DNA of 64,000 nt from NCBI RefSeq assembly GCF_049243985.1, contig NC_135380.1, forward strand, positions 23,794,501 to 23,858,500, given 5' to 3'. Under the pieces are notes generated by a model, which made no database searches, was not told where the DNA came from, and worked only from the letters and a program-made list of their open reading frames with translations. Below are positions 22,576-34,334 of this stretch, piece by piece; within the stretch, counting starts at the first letter, position 1; each line of letters opens with the position of its first letter. The translations under genes were made by a program, and so were the position numbers. The stretch comes from Paroedura picta. Lineage: Eukaryota > Chordata > Lepidosauria > Squamata > Gekkonidae.

Positions 22576-25354
22576 TGCCTGAAAGATGATTAGCCTCACA
22601 CGGCTGAACCTCACTATCTCTTCTACAGACATAGAAGAGAACCAGCTTGGTGCGGTTAAGAGCGGCAGCCTCTAATCTGGAGAACCGGTTTTGATTCCCT
22701 ACTCCTCCACATGCAGTCAGCCGGGTGGCCTTGAGCTAGTCACAGTCCCGTTTGAAGCTGTTATCACAGTTCAGTTCTCTTAGAGCTCTCTCAGTCCCAC
22801 CCATGGCTACAATTTTTGAACAGCTAGCTAGATGCCATTAATAAAGCATGAAATGCCTGGGGAGGGCAGGGTTTGGGGAGTGGAGAGACCTCAAGCAGGC
22901 TATAATGCTACAGAATCCACCCTCCAATGCAGCCATTTTCTCCTGGGGAAGTGATCTCTGTAGTCAGGAAACCAGCTGTAATTCTGGGAGGTCTCTAGGT
23001 CCCACCTCGGTGACATTGCACCAGCCACACTCAGCCTAATCTACTGGGTTGTTGTGGGGATAAAATGTAATAGAGTTTGTTATAAGCCACTTTGGATCCC
23101 CACTAAGGAGAAAGAGGGGATATATAGGAATCATAGAATCATAAAGTTGGAAGGTCCCTCAAGAGTCATCTAGTCCATCCCCCTGCAGAATGCAGTCATT
23201 AAGCAAACAGGGAAGCAGGAGGACAGAAAAATTATACCTTGCTTGGGGTGGCAGAATATCTCAAGCCAGAACTGGAATCATAGAATCATCATTACTCTGG
23301 CTGACAGAAAACAGCACTGTTTGATCATGAAAAATCATGATGCACTTCTTACCTGGCTGAAAGAATCTTCTGTTCTTAGTACAGAAATAAAGGGGAAGTT
23401 TGGGTACAGAGTAGAATCCCACCTCTGTTTTCCCCAGGACACCATGGGATCTTTCTTTTAAGATTACATCTGGCTACAGAAGTTGCTGAGAAGTTGGGAA
23501 TATACCTGAGGGTCATAAATTGTTATAAACTAAAGGAGATAAAGATGAAAGGAACTGCATTCTTTGTACTATTGCCAGGTATGAGGTCTGCAAATATTCT
23601 CCAGGGGAAACATAATTCCTGGCCAATATGTTTGCCTCCAAGAAGACTCATCTACCAGTAAGAAATATTATAGTAATGGTATTAAAACTACCAGACCACA
23701 GCCATATAACCCAGAAAACCTACAACAACCAGTAATAAACTGTTTGTATGCTTTTTTGACTCCTGCCTTCAGCCTCCCAATAAAGATCTTAAAGACAGAT
23801 ATATTTTCTTTCCATCCTGGAAAGATGGGATACACATTTGATAACTAGACTATAGCACTAAAAAACCCTTGTGCATGGCCTTGGCATTCAATGGGCTTAA
23901 TGAAAAGGCTGAATTTTAGAAGCATAGGGACACAGACAGCCAAGCACAATAGACTGAGCTCAAAGCATCCTTCCTGGCTTTAAAACCAAAGTTTTTTTTT
24001 GTTTTGTAATTCCTTTTATTAAAGATATATTAATCTTACTTATAGTTTTCAAAGCCTTCAGTTAGAGGTAACTTTTTGTTATCCAGTCTTGTATAAAAAG
24101 GGCTACTGAGTTTTCTTATTTATTATCTCAATTTATATCCTGCCACTCCCCAGCAAGGCTCTTTCAGGATGGTAGTCAATTTTGCCATCTCAACAAGTTC
24201 ATTTAACTATAATAATTGGAATTTGTGGATCTTTCCATTTCTTAGCAAAAACAATTCTTGCTGCTGTTATATATTTTGGAACAATGTTCTCACTTGCTTG
24301 TTCATTTCTTCTTCCATTAATCCTAATAATAAAAAAAAAACCACTGGTTTAAACTGGGATTTTAGATTGAGAATAGTCTGTATTCCATCATATATCCGTA
24401 CCCAGAATTTTTTAGCTTTGCCACAAGACCACAAAAGATGGGGAGGAAAGCACCTAGATTTTCTTTACAATTCCAGCAAATATTTGTCATCCCCTTATGG
24501 ATTTTACTTAGACACAGGTGTCAAATACCATCCATACATCATCTGGTAGAAGTTTTCTTTCATACTAAGTATAAATTTAATCCCTCTTTTCCACATGTTT
24601 TCCCATTTCTCTGATTGTATAGTATGGCCAAAGTTTTGATGCCATCTAACCAAACATTCTTTGACCTGTTCATTTTCCATGTCTACATTCAAAAGGAAAT
24701 TGTACATTTTTTTCATGGTAAATTTATCATTGGTGAAAAATTTTATTTCAAAAATATTTTTGTTGCTGTCAAAACAAAAACCGTTTTTTTCCAGCTTATA
24801 TCTTTCCATTAACTGAGTATAAAAAAAACCCCACTGACAGTTGTCCTTCTTCATGTAATTTCCCCCCTGGTTTCATTAACCACTCTCCTTCTATGAGTTC
24901 CAGAGTCTCTTGGCATGTTAGACACTTATCTCTAAATGGCATATTCCTTTTATAAATAGCTTCATGAAGTGAAATCCATAGTGGTAATTTTGTATGAAAT
25001 ATTGTTATATATTTATTCCATACACTAAAATGGGCCTTTCTCACAAAATGGTTTTTAAAGTTCACATTCACACTTTCATTGCGTCAAACTATAAGGAACC
25101 ATGTTAGCCATATCTGATATCATGCCCTTCCAATTCCAGAATTCTTTGGTTTCTCAAAGTTATCTACACTTTTACACTTACTAAACAACATGATTCACAA
25201 TACAATCTGAAATTAGGTTAGGCTACCCCCCCCCCTTTAGCCTCTTGTAGTAGCTTAAGTTTGACTCTTTTTTTTTCCCGTTGCCAGATAAATTTTGACA
25301 GATCCTTTTGCTTGAGGTTCACCCATGTGAAGCTATTCATCTTCAGTCATGGTC
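22576..25354. other. Spacer between inverted arms
   Basis: The first 1.4 kb holds Sauria-type SINE pieces (about 22,645-22,830 and 22,985-23,115), a repeat with GAATCCACCCTCCAATGCAG and a CR1 tip at 23,128-23,205. The rest is an L1 fragment. No PSP94-like exon was found in the spacer. Confidence 0.6.
23990..25330 (-). mobile_element. L1 LINE ORF2 3' fragment
   Basis: On the minus strand broken frames show L1 ORF2 C-terminal marks: KWENMWKRGIKF, MKENFYQMMYGWYLTP, then GKAKKFW in another frame. A poly(T) run at 23,991-24,003 is its 3' tail. It is 5'-truncated and carries stops and frameshifts. Confidence 0.85.
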
Positions 25355-25900
25355 TCCTGGGGTTGCATCAAGGGTTATGACAGCCAAATTGGTCAGACCA
25401 CATCTAGAGTACTGTGTGTAATTTTGGAGACCTCACTTCAAAAGGATGTGGACAAAACTGAGAGGGTTCAGATGAGAGCAATGAGAATGATCCAGGGCCT
25501 GGTGACCTAGCTCTTTGAGGAAAGGCTGAGGGACCTGGGAATGTCTAGCTAGGAGAAGAGGAGGTTGAGAGGGGACATGATTGCTTTCTTGGAGTATTTG
25601 AAAGGTTGTCACTTGAGACAGGAAGCATTTCCTGTTGGCAGCAGAGGATAGGACCCACAGTAATGGGTCTAAACGGTCCATAGAACAGTACTGGCTAGAT
25701 ATCAGGGGGGGAAAGTCATAGAGTAGTTCATCAGTAGAACAGGCTGCCTAAGGAGACAGTGAGCTCTCCCTCACTGGAAGTCTTCAAGCAGCTGGAGAAA
25801 TACTTATTGTGGATGCTCCCTAGGCTGAGCCTGCATTGAGCAGGGTCTGTACTAGATGGCCTATATGGCCCCTTCCAACTCTATAATTCTAAGAGAAATG
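25355..25900 (+). mobile_element. CR1 LINE 3' fragment, inner end of right arm
   Basis: Plus-strand copy of the fragment at 22,035-22,575 (CTCACTTCAAAAGGATGTGG, then CCTTCCAACTCTATAATTCT). Confidence 0.85.
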
Positions 25901-26025
25901 ATCACATTCACATCAGAAGTGACCACTCTAATTTTTGTTTAACAATCTGAATAAACACGTGTTGTTAACACCCTTGAAGAGAACAAACAAGAGCCAGAGA
26001 CACAGAGAGAGATGGAAGGAAGTGA

Positions 26026-26031
26026 TTTATT
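26026..26031 (-). terminator. Poly(A) signal of gene B
   Basis: AATAAA on the minus strand, about 36 bp past the stop. Confidence 0.85.
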
Positions 26032-26066
26032 CAGGGTTTCATATATGAAGGGAACAAAGTGAGGCT

Positions 26067-29000
26067 TTAAATCCCTGGACATGGCACTGAAGGGTCACCA
26101 GTCTTATAGAATTTGTACGTGCAGGTTTCTGGATCAACAACTGCTTCACATCCTTCAACGACTGCAATGCCACCATATCTGAAACAAAAACAAATAGTTG
26201 AAAAACAAGGTCTTTATTCACTTGCACAATGCTTGTTTGCTGGATCTGGCATTGCAGATTTAAAAGAAGAATAGGGGAAAGCATTGTTTTTTATGCCCTT
26301 CCTTTCACTACCAGAAGAACTCTCAATGCGGCTTACAATCACCTTTCCTTCCTCTCCCCACAACAGACACCCTGTGAGGGAGGTGGGGTTGAGAGCGCTC
26401 TGAAAGAACTGCTCTGTGACTAACCCAAGATCATCATCATCATCATCATCATAATCATCATCATCATCATCATCAATTTTATTGCTCATAGCCGTGGACC
26501 ATTGCAAAACATTCCAAAACAAATGAGCTGGCTACACATGGAGGAACAGGGAATCACACCCAACTTTCCAGATTAGAGGCTACGGCTCTTACCACTGGCT
26601 CTGGAGCACAAAATAACATGTCTGCTTGGAGAGAGAAAGGCACCCTGTGTGTGCTCATAGCTCTTCTTCTTTGGTAGTCCCTCACCTTTTCTAGAGCTGA
26701 GCTTTAGCCTTGAAGGAAATTCTGCACCTTTCTATCATGTTTAGTGGCAGTTCCCCTCCCCAGTGCTTCAGCCCTGGGTGGATTTTTATTGCTCAGGTTA
26801 ACTGCATGTGCAAATCCACCTTCCATGTGGCTACCATGTGCTGGTCAATCCCATTTCCATTTACTTGGAAGTAAATTTCACTGAGTTCAGTCATTCTTCC
26901 ATCCATGAAAGACTGCAAAGGAATGCAGCTTTATATGTGTGTGAGAAATCCTCAGAACATGAGGCCGTGACCTCAGTGCTAAGTTATCTGACTATCTAGA
27001 AAAAAGATACCAGGACTGAAATCTTTGTGGACAGTGCATTCATGTGGTATGGAAGAGCTTCCTTTGATCTTAGAAAGGGGAGGGCATTCCATGGGCAGGG
27101 AGGTACATTCTGAATACTTTACTGAGCCCTCGAGTTCAAAGGTCTATCTAGTTCAACCCTAGTTTAGTTTAATTTCTTCTCATGTCACATGTTCCAGTAG
27201 AAAACATCTCTGACATGAGCTTCCTCCCAAAGCTGTCCAACCAGACAAACCGATGTTTGCTCCTTGTTTTGAGGTGAATTTAAGAAACAAATACACAGCA
27301 TATTGTATCTATCAGTCCATGCATCACCTTACATTTTATCCTATTTTTCTTCCAAGGGGTTCATACAGTGCAAGTCTCTCCTCTCTTCCCGGTTATCTTC
27401 CCAGCAACACTCTGAGGTGGGTTAGGCTGAGAAAGAGTGCCTGGCTCAAGATCAACCCCTGGGCTCCAGTGGAGATCGGAGCCCATATCTCCTAGCCTAA
27501 GCACCCTACAACAATGCCTGTCATCAGAGCTGTTCACATGTTAACTTCTAAATGAGGCACTTTAACACAAACAGGAGCTCCATCTGCCTAGAAATGATAC
27601 CAGTTATCTATCAGATGCTTTGTTGTCCTGTTCTCCCTGTGAGAAAAAAACTCCAGTTTAGGTCAAGATAGATTCAAATTTGGGCTTCAGCCTACCTGTC
27701 ACAGCAGGTCATCTCTCCATTATTATTACAGCTGCAGCTCTGACATTTTGCTGTGTTCCACTCAGACCCAAAGGGATGCTTACTGTTATCATAAAGATCA
27801 GTACAGTTACCTGGGTCCACAAGGTTACCTGGTGTGGGGGAGAGAAATCTCTGTCATTTTTATCTGTAGTAATGCCGATAATAAGCAAGCTCCAAAATAT
27901 CAAGGCAAAATCTAGAGAAATGCCACTCTGTGCAAAGATGGCACAGCACATATATCAATCACACAGTATACATAGTGGCTGCCTAACCCTAGGAACTTGA
28001 GGGTGTGACTTGCTCTAATGGGGCTCCATACCAGCACAACATCAATTCTGGAAAAATCTAGTTTCAGTTGAATCCTAGAGCATCCCACATCATGGTGATG
28101 TTGCTTCTGGTTTTGCAGCCGGAAGTGATGTCATGGGAGTCTGTTTCACTGACACTATTTCCTGCCACTGCTACACTGAGGCATGCAAATGGCAACCCAC
28201 ATACAGTATCTATAAGCATATTGCTTTGATACTTTGGCGAGCCAGAAGCATAGTACAAGCGATCACAGAACTAGCTTCTACTGGATGGCTATGCAGACAT
28301 AAGGGTTTGTTGTAGAATCTGGAGTTTTAAGTGGGTTTAACAGTCATTTTGCTGATACAGGGAGCCTACGGAATCATATTTTTTTCATCAAGGTGGTGTT
28401 TTGGATCTCAGAATCAGTGAAGCTAAAGTGATACTTCCAAATGCCAATATAATGGTAAGATTGTGTAGGACATTCGACATAATAGGAATAGGACAGGGAA
28501 CCTAAATATATGGGAGGGGAGAGTAGCTTTCTCATTCAGATTCCTGCCTCACAATATCGCAGCAGTTAAATGGGTAAAAAGTCAAGGTATTTGGTCATGA
28601 TTCAACATCCACTCCAAATCCAGAACTCTCTGGCCGAAGCCATGATACTAAATTAATAAATTGCAATATTTATACCTCATTTTTTCCTCCCCATCATGGT
28701 GGGAAGGCAGCATGGAATATCTGATTTTTCAGATCTTGGAAATTAAACAGCATTGGTTGGTACATGGATGGGAGACCACCAAAAAAGTTCTGCAGAGGAA
28801 GGTGGTTCTGCAAACCACCTCTGCTTCTCCCTTGTCTCAAAAGCTCCTTGGTGGGATCACAATATGTTGGCTGTGAGTTGACAGCATATACATACCTATG
28901 TATCTCCCCAATGGGGACCTAAAGTGGCTTACCATATGGTTCTCCCCTCCTCCATTTTTCATCAAAAGACTGCCCTGTGAGGTAGGTTGATCTGAGAAAG

Positions 29001-30497
29001 AGAGCATCACCCAACAAGCTTCCATGGCAGAGTGACAATCTGAACCTGGGTCACCCAGAACCTAGTCCAACACAGTAGCCACTATACTACACTTCAAATG
29101 GGAAATTTATATAAGTAGATAGTACGGATGCATATAACAATTGCATTCTGCCGAAATCACATTTTGAACCAAAAAATAATCCTCTACCCCTTTGATAACA
29201 TTACCACCTGTCAAGTCTACTTCAGGTTTTTGCACAAAACAAGCTCCATGACACAAGGCCAGGGTGATGCATGAGATGGTCAAGATCATTAGGACTTTCT
29301 GAAAAGAAGCAATAGAAGAAGAATCAGCTAGAGACATCTTCAAGTTCTTTGAGAAATGCATTTGAGAAACTCCATTCAGGCTTTGCAATCTGTTACATTT
29401 AAAGAGTTTTAGTGTATAAAAAGTCATAGGATTCAACAGGTTGCATCAGAAATTGGAGTAATTGACAAGGCCGGCATGCTGGGAAGGATGGGTTATAAAT
29501 TCAAGGATAATTAAAAACAAATCAAGGGCAAGGCTGCAGTAATACAGATACAATTGTGGTGTCTCATTAAAGCACACTTTTTTGGGGAAGCAATAATTTA
29601 TTGTCCATTTGCCATCAATGTCCACCACCATGTGTCTGAATGCTAGTTGCTGAGGGCAGCTTGCAAGGGGCAGGCTTTAGCCTCTGTGTCCTCAGGGGCA
29701 TCTAGGTGGCCACTGCGGAAAACAGGATGCAAGACAGACCCAGTAGAGCTAGCTTAATTCTTCACTAGGAAATTACAATACGAAAAAAGAAAGGTTCACA
29801 ATGAAAAATCAACAGAAGAAAACAGAGAACCTTTCCAAAGCAATATGTTTGTAATAATGTATACAATGAATTTCAATTCAATCTCTATTACAATTCTTTT
29901 ATATACCAGAAGGAACAACCATAATGGCTTCTATATAAATTCCGTTTTCATTGGCCATCAGTGGTTGAATCCTCCAATCCTAAATTCAAAACGTACAGAT
30001 TATTATCAATATTGATCAAATTAAACAATGCAGCGAAAAATTAATTGTATACATTATTACAAACATATTGCCTTGGAAAGGTTCCCTATTTTCTTCTGTA
30101 GTTCCTCACTAGTACAGCTGCACTAACAGTACTGAAAAGGCTTAACAGAACAAAATAAATCTCTAATATCTTAAGGAACAGCCATGATTGGTGTCCTTGG
30201 AGCAAGGGGGGTGGTGGGGACAGACAAAATCAGCACCATGGAAAACTGAATTATATGCTCGAAAAGTATACCAATTAATTGCATATGTTTATAGCTACTC
30301 GGTATAGTTCTATACTGTCGGGAGTGACAGAAAGGAGGGGTTGGTGTGGCTTAGATGGACCAGGAGTCATGGAGAGGAAATGAACTGTCACTCTGGAATA
30401 TCCACTCTCCTAATTCAACCTTTTCATTTGTTTGAGCCCTTCCAGATCAAATAAACAACTGACCATAAAAGATGCAAAACGGATTCTTGCTTACCAT
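26067..30497 (-). CDS. MSMB-like: PSP94 / beta-microseminoprotein-like secreted protein, gene B (four exons)
   Basis: Partner of gene A in the inverted arm. Coding exons on the minus strand: 30495-30497 (ATG only), 29205-29298, 27696-27828 and 26067-26178, with the same exon lengths and phases as A, product 113 aa. Signal peptide MKVLMILTISCITLALCHG, then ten cysteines at the same positions as in A. It keeps WNTAKC and CSCNNNGEMTCC, and exon 4 begins RYGGIAVVEGC as in A. Against A, exon 3 has 15 changed codons and 2 silent ones, all in its first 93 bases. An N-C-T glycosylation sequon appears at N40, not present in A. TATA box, start, splice sites, stop and poly(A) signal are intact. Probably secreted to serum or mucosal fluid; target unknown. 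Confidence 0.9.
26262..26600 (-). mobile_element. Sauria-type SINE interrupted by an (ATC)n-tailed insertion
   Basis: The SINE body (CTTACAATCACCTTTCCTTC, CACCCTGTGAGG) matches gene A intron 3. At about 26,429-26,520 it is split by an (ATC)n run plus TTTTATTGCTCATAGCCGTG, a short retroelement tail not in arm A. Confidence 0.7.
28690..29095. mobile_element. 5S-derived SINE and Sauria-type SINE pair in arm B
   Basis: Mirror copy of 19,315-19,720. The 5S-like part reads AGATCTTGGAAATTAAACAG on the plus strand; the Sauria-type part is on the minus strand. Confidence 0.75.
29775..30112. mobile_element. Arm-B-specific insertion with internal inverted repeats
   Basis: ACAGAAGAAAACAGAGAACC (start about 29,810) and its near reverse complement (end about 30,105) form arms of about 52 bp that include CAATATGTTTGTAATAATG. 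The flanks (TTCTTCACTAG / TTCCTCACTAG) look like a target duplication. Gene A has the empty site near 18,350. Family unknown. Confidence 0.7.
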
Positions 30498-30593
30498 TCT
30501 TGCTGTGCAATATAGAGACCTTCTTTGTGAGAATCAGTTCAGGTTGTGAAGAAATGCTCCTTACCAATGTCTGCAGGAAATCTTGTATCCAGA

Positions 30594-30599
30594 TTTATA
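30594..30599 (-). promoter_or_regulatory. TATA box of gene B
   Basis: TATAAA on the minus strand, about 97 bp before the start codon, in the same setting as gene A (CTGTATAAATCTGGAT). Confidence 0.75.
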
Positions 30600-30809
30600 C
30601 AGGCCAAAGAGGGAGAGGCTAAGTTGAGAGAAACATCACTCTTTCCCTGCTGTTCTGGGTGAATTGGTATGTAAGAGGAAACCTGACCAGGTGTTAAATA
30701 TTTGCTTCTGACTAAGCTGGTATTTTTATTGTCCAGTGATAAGGGCAATAGCTGGCAGTCCTCTTCAGAGATGCCTGTAGATAAGGACAAATTCAGCACT
30801 AAATCAGGA

Positions 30810-30875
30810 TCTTATTTATTTATTTATTTAGATTTCTATACCGCCCATTTCTTTGCAGCTCTGGGCGGTTTTTTC
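30810..30875 (-). mobile_element. Short LINE tail inserted upstream of gene B
   Basis: A (TTTA)n run followed by TAGATTTCTATACCGCCC and CTCTGGGCGG is the end of an L2-like element in reverse. Gene A lacks it, so this insertion, about 210 bp upstream of the TATA box, is younger than the duplication. Confidence 0.7.
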
Positions 30876-31129
30876 TTCTTTGAAATGATGTATGAGAAAT
30901 GATGAAAAACTTCAAAAGAGGGTTAAGGTTGTGTTTGCCAAGGGAGGAAAGCTCTACCATGGATATGCCTTATCCACTTTGACTGGAAATTCAGTACAGA
31001 AAGAGCAAACCTGGTGAAATACTGGAGAAATGTCTCAGGGGGATCAGGGGGTAGGCAATTTGCTTTTGACTTTCACCTAAAATTTCAAGGTGATTTTAAA
31101 GAATGGGGAGTGAATCAAATCCAAGGGCC

Positions 31130-32023
31130 ATTCTGCACAACTTAAATGTAGCCGAAGTCTTACCTTTTGTAAACATTATTAATTTAATGTTCCGCATGAC
31201 ATCATAAACAAACTGCAAAACTCCCACTAGACTCCAGCAACAATCGGAATTTTATAGCGCTTAGGGGGAAATCCAGAAAAGTGGATTCCCTCCGAAAAAA
31301 ACGCTACACTTCTGAGCACAAGCTGCAACACATCAGTGAAAGACGTGTGAGTTCTCAAAATAGTGGTAGAAAGAATGTTTCTCTCTAGCTCTCGTCCCCG
31401 AGCTTCTGGAGACACAATTGCCATTTTTTTCCCCTTAAACCGGCGAAAGCAACAAATAAGTGAGGCTTCTTCATCTGAAGTCCCTCCACAGAAGTGCTTA
31501 ACAGTAAAACAAATCTCCTTTCTGCAATTGTCTTTCAAGTTTCTGAGCACAATACAGCCCCCTGTTCAACACTTCCCGTAATTTTGGCCACAAATCGCGC
31601 CCATTGGGGGGGATTTTTTTATACGTGAAGAGCATGTAAATGATTAATTGCCAGCTCCTATGCCAGGGAAAAAGGTCTTTCTGAGACACTGAATGAACAA
31701 ATATTCGTTGCTACTGGTGTTTTGGGGTTTTTTAAAAACAGTTTTTAAATGGAAAGGGGCTTTTCGGGAGCACGAACACAACAGTTCATTGGCTGTTTTG
31801 TTTGATTGAGGGCCAGGGGTGGGAAGAAGCATGGAAAAATAACGTCTCCTTTGTTGCGATTCCGGCGAGACCAGAAACCTGTGAGGAATGAATAGACCGC
31901 TACTGGGACCTCAATATTCTGCTAGAATTGAAGGTATGTGGAATGACAAAATTCCACTATTAAATATAGTGTTTCTGCATACTGCAAACATTTAGCAATA
32001 TTGGTCCTTGTGTGGAATGGCCC
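31130..32023. mobile_element. 0.9-kb DNA transposon-like element in arm B
   Basis: The termini are inverted repeats of about 16 bp: GGGCCATTCTGCACAA and, reversed from the right, GGGCCATTCCACACAA. CAA flanks both sides. Arm A has the empty site near 17,470. No transposase frame is seen; the superfamily is undecided. Confidence 0.75.
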
Positions 32024-32194
32024 CAAGTTTCCTACAATGGCTGGGTGTGGGGATTGGGGATTGATTTTCTGGCACTTCTTAATATTGCTTTCTCAATATC
32101 CTCAAGATGTTGGCAAGAGAAATGTGGACCTGAGAAAATGTAAATTAAAAAAAAAATACACATGTCTATTCCAGAGTCTCACGCCCTCCTGTTC

Positions 32195-32330
32195 ATGCTA
32201 CTTCACAATATTTGTATTGTGTTTGTATTTTGCTGGGTTTTTACAATTGATTGTAAACTGCCACGAGCTGGCAGGGTACGGGAGTGGCAGTTAATAAAAG
32301 CTGATACAAATAAAAATAAAATAAATTTGT
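32195..32330 (+). mobile_element. LINE 3' tail (L2-like)
   Basis: GATTGTAAACTGCCACGAGC, then a (AAATAAA)n tail, is the usual end of lizard L2-like elements. Confidence 0.6.
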
Positions 32331-32935
32331 GTCCCCCTCACAAGCCAGCACTTCCTCCCATAGCCTTATACATTTTCCCAATAGCTTCATAGATTGTTTC
32401 CTGTCATACAGAGACACTTGTCTACGCTGCTGGCGGTCCAAATTACTTGGTTCTCCACATATTTCTCTACCGTCAGCTCCGTCTGATGTTCTGGGTTTGG
32501 GTGGTGTTGCTTTTGTCGTTTAAATAAGAACAACCTGCTGAGTGCTTATAATGTATGCAGACATTTCAAAAACCACAGTAGCTTAGCTGGAGGCTCTTTA
32601 TGACTCATTTCGGTCCAGTGAGGCAAGAATTCTTAAAGTGAATAGGCATTTCAATAATGTAGCCTGACCATGGATTGAATAGTTCCTAATGCAGCCTGTG
32701 TGTTTATCTCAAAGTTTTCTTTCATACATATACGTTTATCTAAGGGAAGATTTGCAAACTGCTAATATTGGGGGAAGGGTGAACCTGGACATCACGTCCT
32801 TTAACCCTATTCTTTGTAAAGCCCCAGCCGGCCCCTCAACATGGCCTTTTTTTTTTTTACTAATTTGCCAAGGGCATGAAAAACTGATATATAAATTAAT
32901 GTTCCCTCAGGTGACCCTTTAGATTAAAGGTCTCC

Positions 32936-33242
32936 ATGAAGGGAATAAGAGCCTCTTGTGGTGCAGAGTGGTAAGGCAGCCGACATGCTGTCTGTAGCTC
33001 TGCCCATGAGGCTGGGGGTTTGATCCCAGCAGCCGGCTCAAGGTGGACTCAGCCTTCCATCCTTCCGAGGTCGGTAAAATGAGTACCCAGCTTGCTGGGG
33101 GATAAAACGGTAATGACTGGGGAAGGGAATGGCAAACCACCCCATATTGAGTCTGCCATGAAAACGCTAGAGGGTGTCACCCCAAGGGTCAGACATGACC
33201 CAGTGCTTGCACAGGGGATACCTTTACCTTTATGAAGGGAAT
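32936..33242 (+). mobile_element. tRNA-derived SINE (GCCTCTTGTGG family)
   Basis: Head GAGCCTCTTGTGGTGCAGAG, B-box-like GGGTTTGATCCC, CCTTTACCTTT tail. The target duplication ATGAAGGGAAT lies at both ends. Confidence 0.88.
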
Positions 33243-33383
33243 CCTCACTAAAGCATTGAGCATTGAGACATGAAGCCTGCTTTTCCGTAATCAGGCCTTT
33301 AGGGCATAGTGCTCTGACCACAGAACTGCATTCCTTACTATCAGATCCACATCTAACCCCCCCCCCCCAACATATCTCTAATC

Positions 33384-33519
33384 CAGGGGTAATCAAACTG
33401 CGGTCCTCCAGATGTCCATGGACTACAATTCCCATGAGCCCCTGTCAGCGTTTGCTGGCAGGGGCTCATGGGAATTGTAGTCCATGAACATCTGGAGGGC
33501 CACAATTTGACTACCCCTG
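33384..33519. mobile_element. hAT-type fold-back MITE, copy 1
   Basis: A nearly palindromic 136-bp element with CAGGGGTAATCAAAC and GTTTGACTACCCCTG-like ends. Perfect 8-bp target duplications CTCTAATC flank it. Confidence 0.93.
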
Positions 33520-34295
33520 CTCTAATCCTTAGTAACAGTTTATCCAGCATAAGCTATATTCAAATACATTCCGTAACAAGAAATTGTGAATCCAGTATTA
33601 CTATACATTATAATGGAGTTCAGCAACGTATAATCAAAGCAGAAATGATACATACCTTCAAAATATCTGTTAGAGCAGTTCCTTAGTGGAACACACTTGA
33701 AGTTTTTAAGCAGAGGTTAGTAATCTGACAGACATGCTGATTTTATGAACGGATTGTGGGTGGGTGGGCAGGAAGGGATGTGCCAGTGCTTGTATCTTGT
33801 GGCTCTTTCTTGCTAATTGTCACTGTGGGATAGTAGGTTAATTGCTCCCAGGCCAGGCTGGATTCTGGAGATTTTTGGAGGTGGGGGGGATATTTGGGCA
33901 TGAAATTGGGATCACTGTGGGTGGTCAGGTAGTTGTGAGTTCCTGCGTTGTGCAAGGGGCTGAACTAGATGACTCTGGAGGTCCCTTCCAATTCTGATTC
34001 TATGATTCTATCACTCAAAATATCAAATCGGCCAAAGGCTCAAAAGTGCCAGAGAATCCCATGAATTCAAATTCTGGTAAGGTCTCAAAGAAGCAAACCC
34101 TCATCTCGGCTGCCTCACGGATCACTGAAGCGCAAGGCGGCACATAGGAGGCCAGCGCCATGGCACAAGCCGAGCTGAGGCGCACATCCCTAATCACAAG
34201 AGGCCCCTCCACAATTCACTAGATTGAAGGTTCTTAAAAAAATCTTCTGTAGTGTTGACTGAATAAAAGACACAATACGACACACGAGTTAGTGG

Positions 34296-34301
34296 TTTAT
34301 T
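34296..34301 (-). terminator. Poly(A) signal of gene C
   Basis: AATAAA on the minus strand, about 34 bp past the stop. Confidence 0.85.
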
Positions 34302-34334
34302 TCATCTCTCTGATACGAAATAGGTCGCTGAGGC

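Larger units (their letters stand above)
25355..32045 (-). repeat. Right arm of the inverted duplication (holds gene B)
   Basis: This is the reverse-orientation match of 17,455-22,575. It is longer because it holds insertions lacking in the left arm: a fold-back element (about 29,775-30,112), a short LINE tail (about 30,810-30,875) and a 0.9-kb DNA transposon (about 31,130-32,023). Beyond the transposon the match resumes briefly (GTTTCCTACAATGG against GTTTCCTATAATGG), which fixes the outer end near 32,045. Confidence 0.88.

Noticed and set aside
24504-25071. Two open frames resembling a protein on the minus strand
   Set aside because: They are pieces of a decayed L1 ORF2 C-terminal region, not a host gene.
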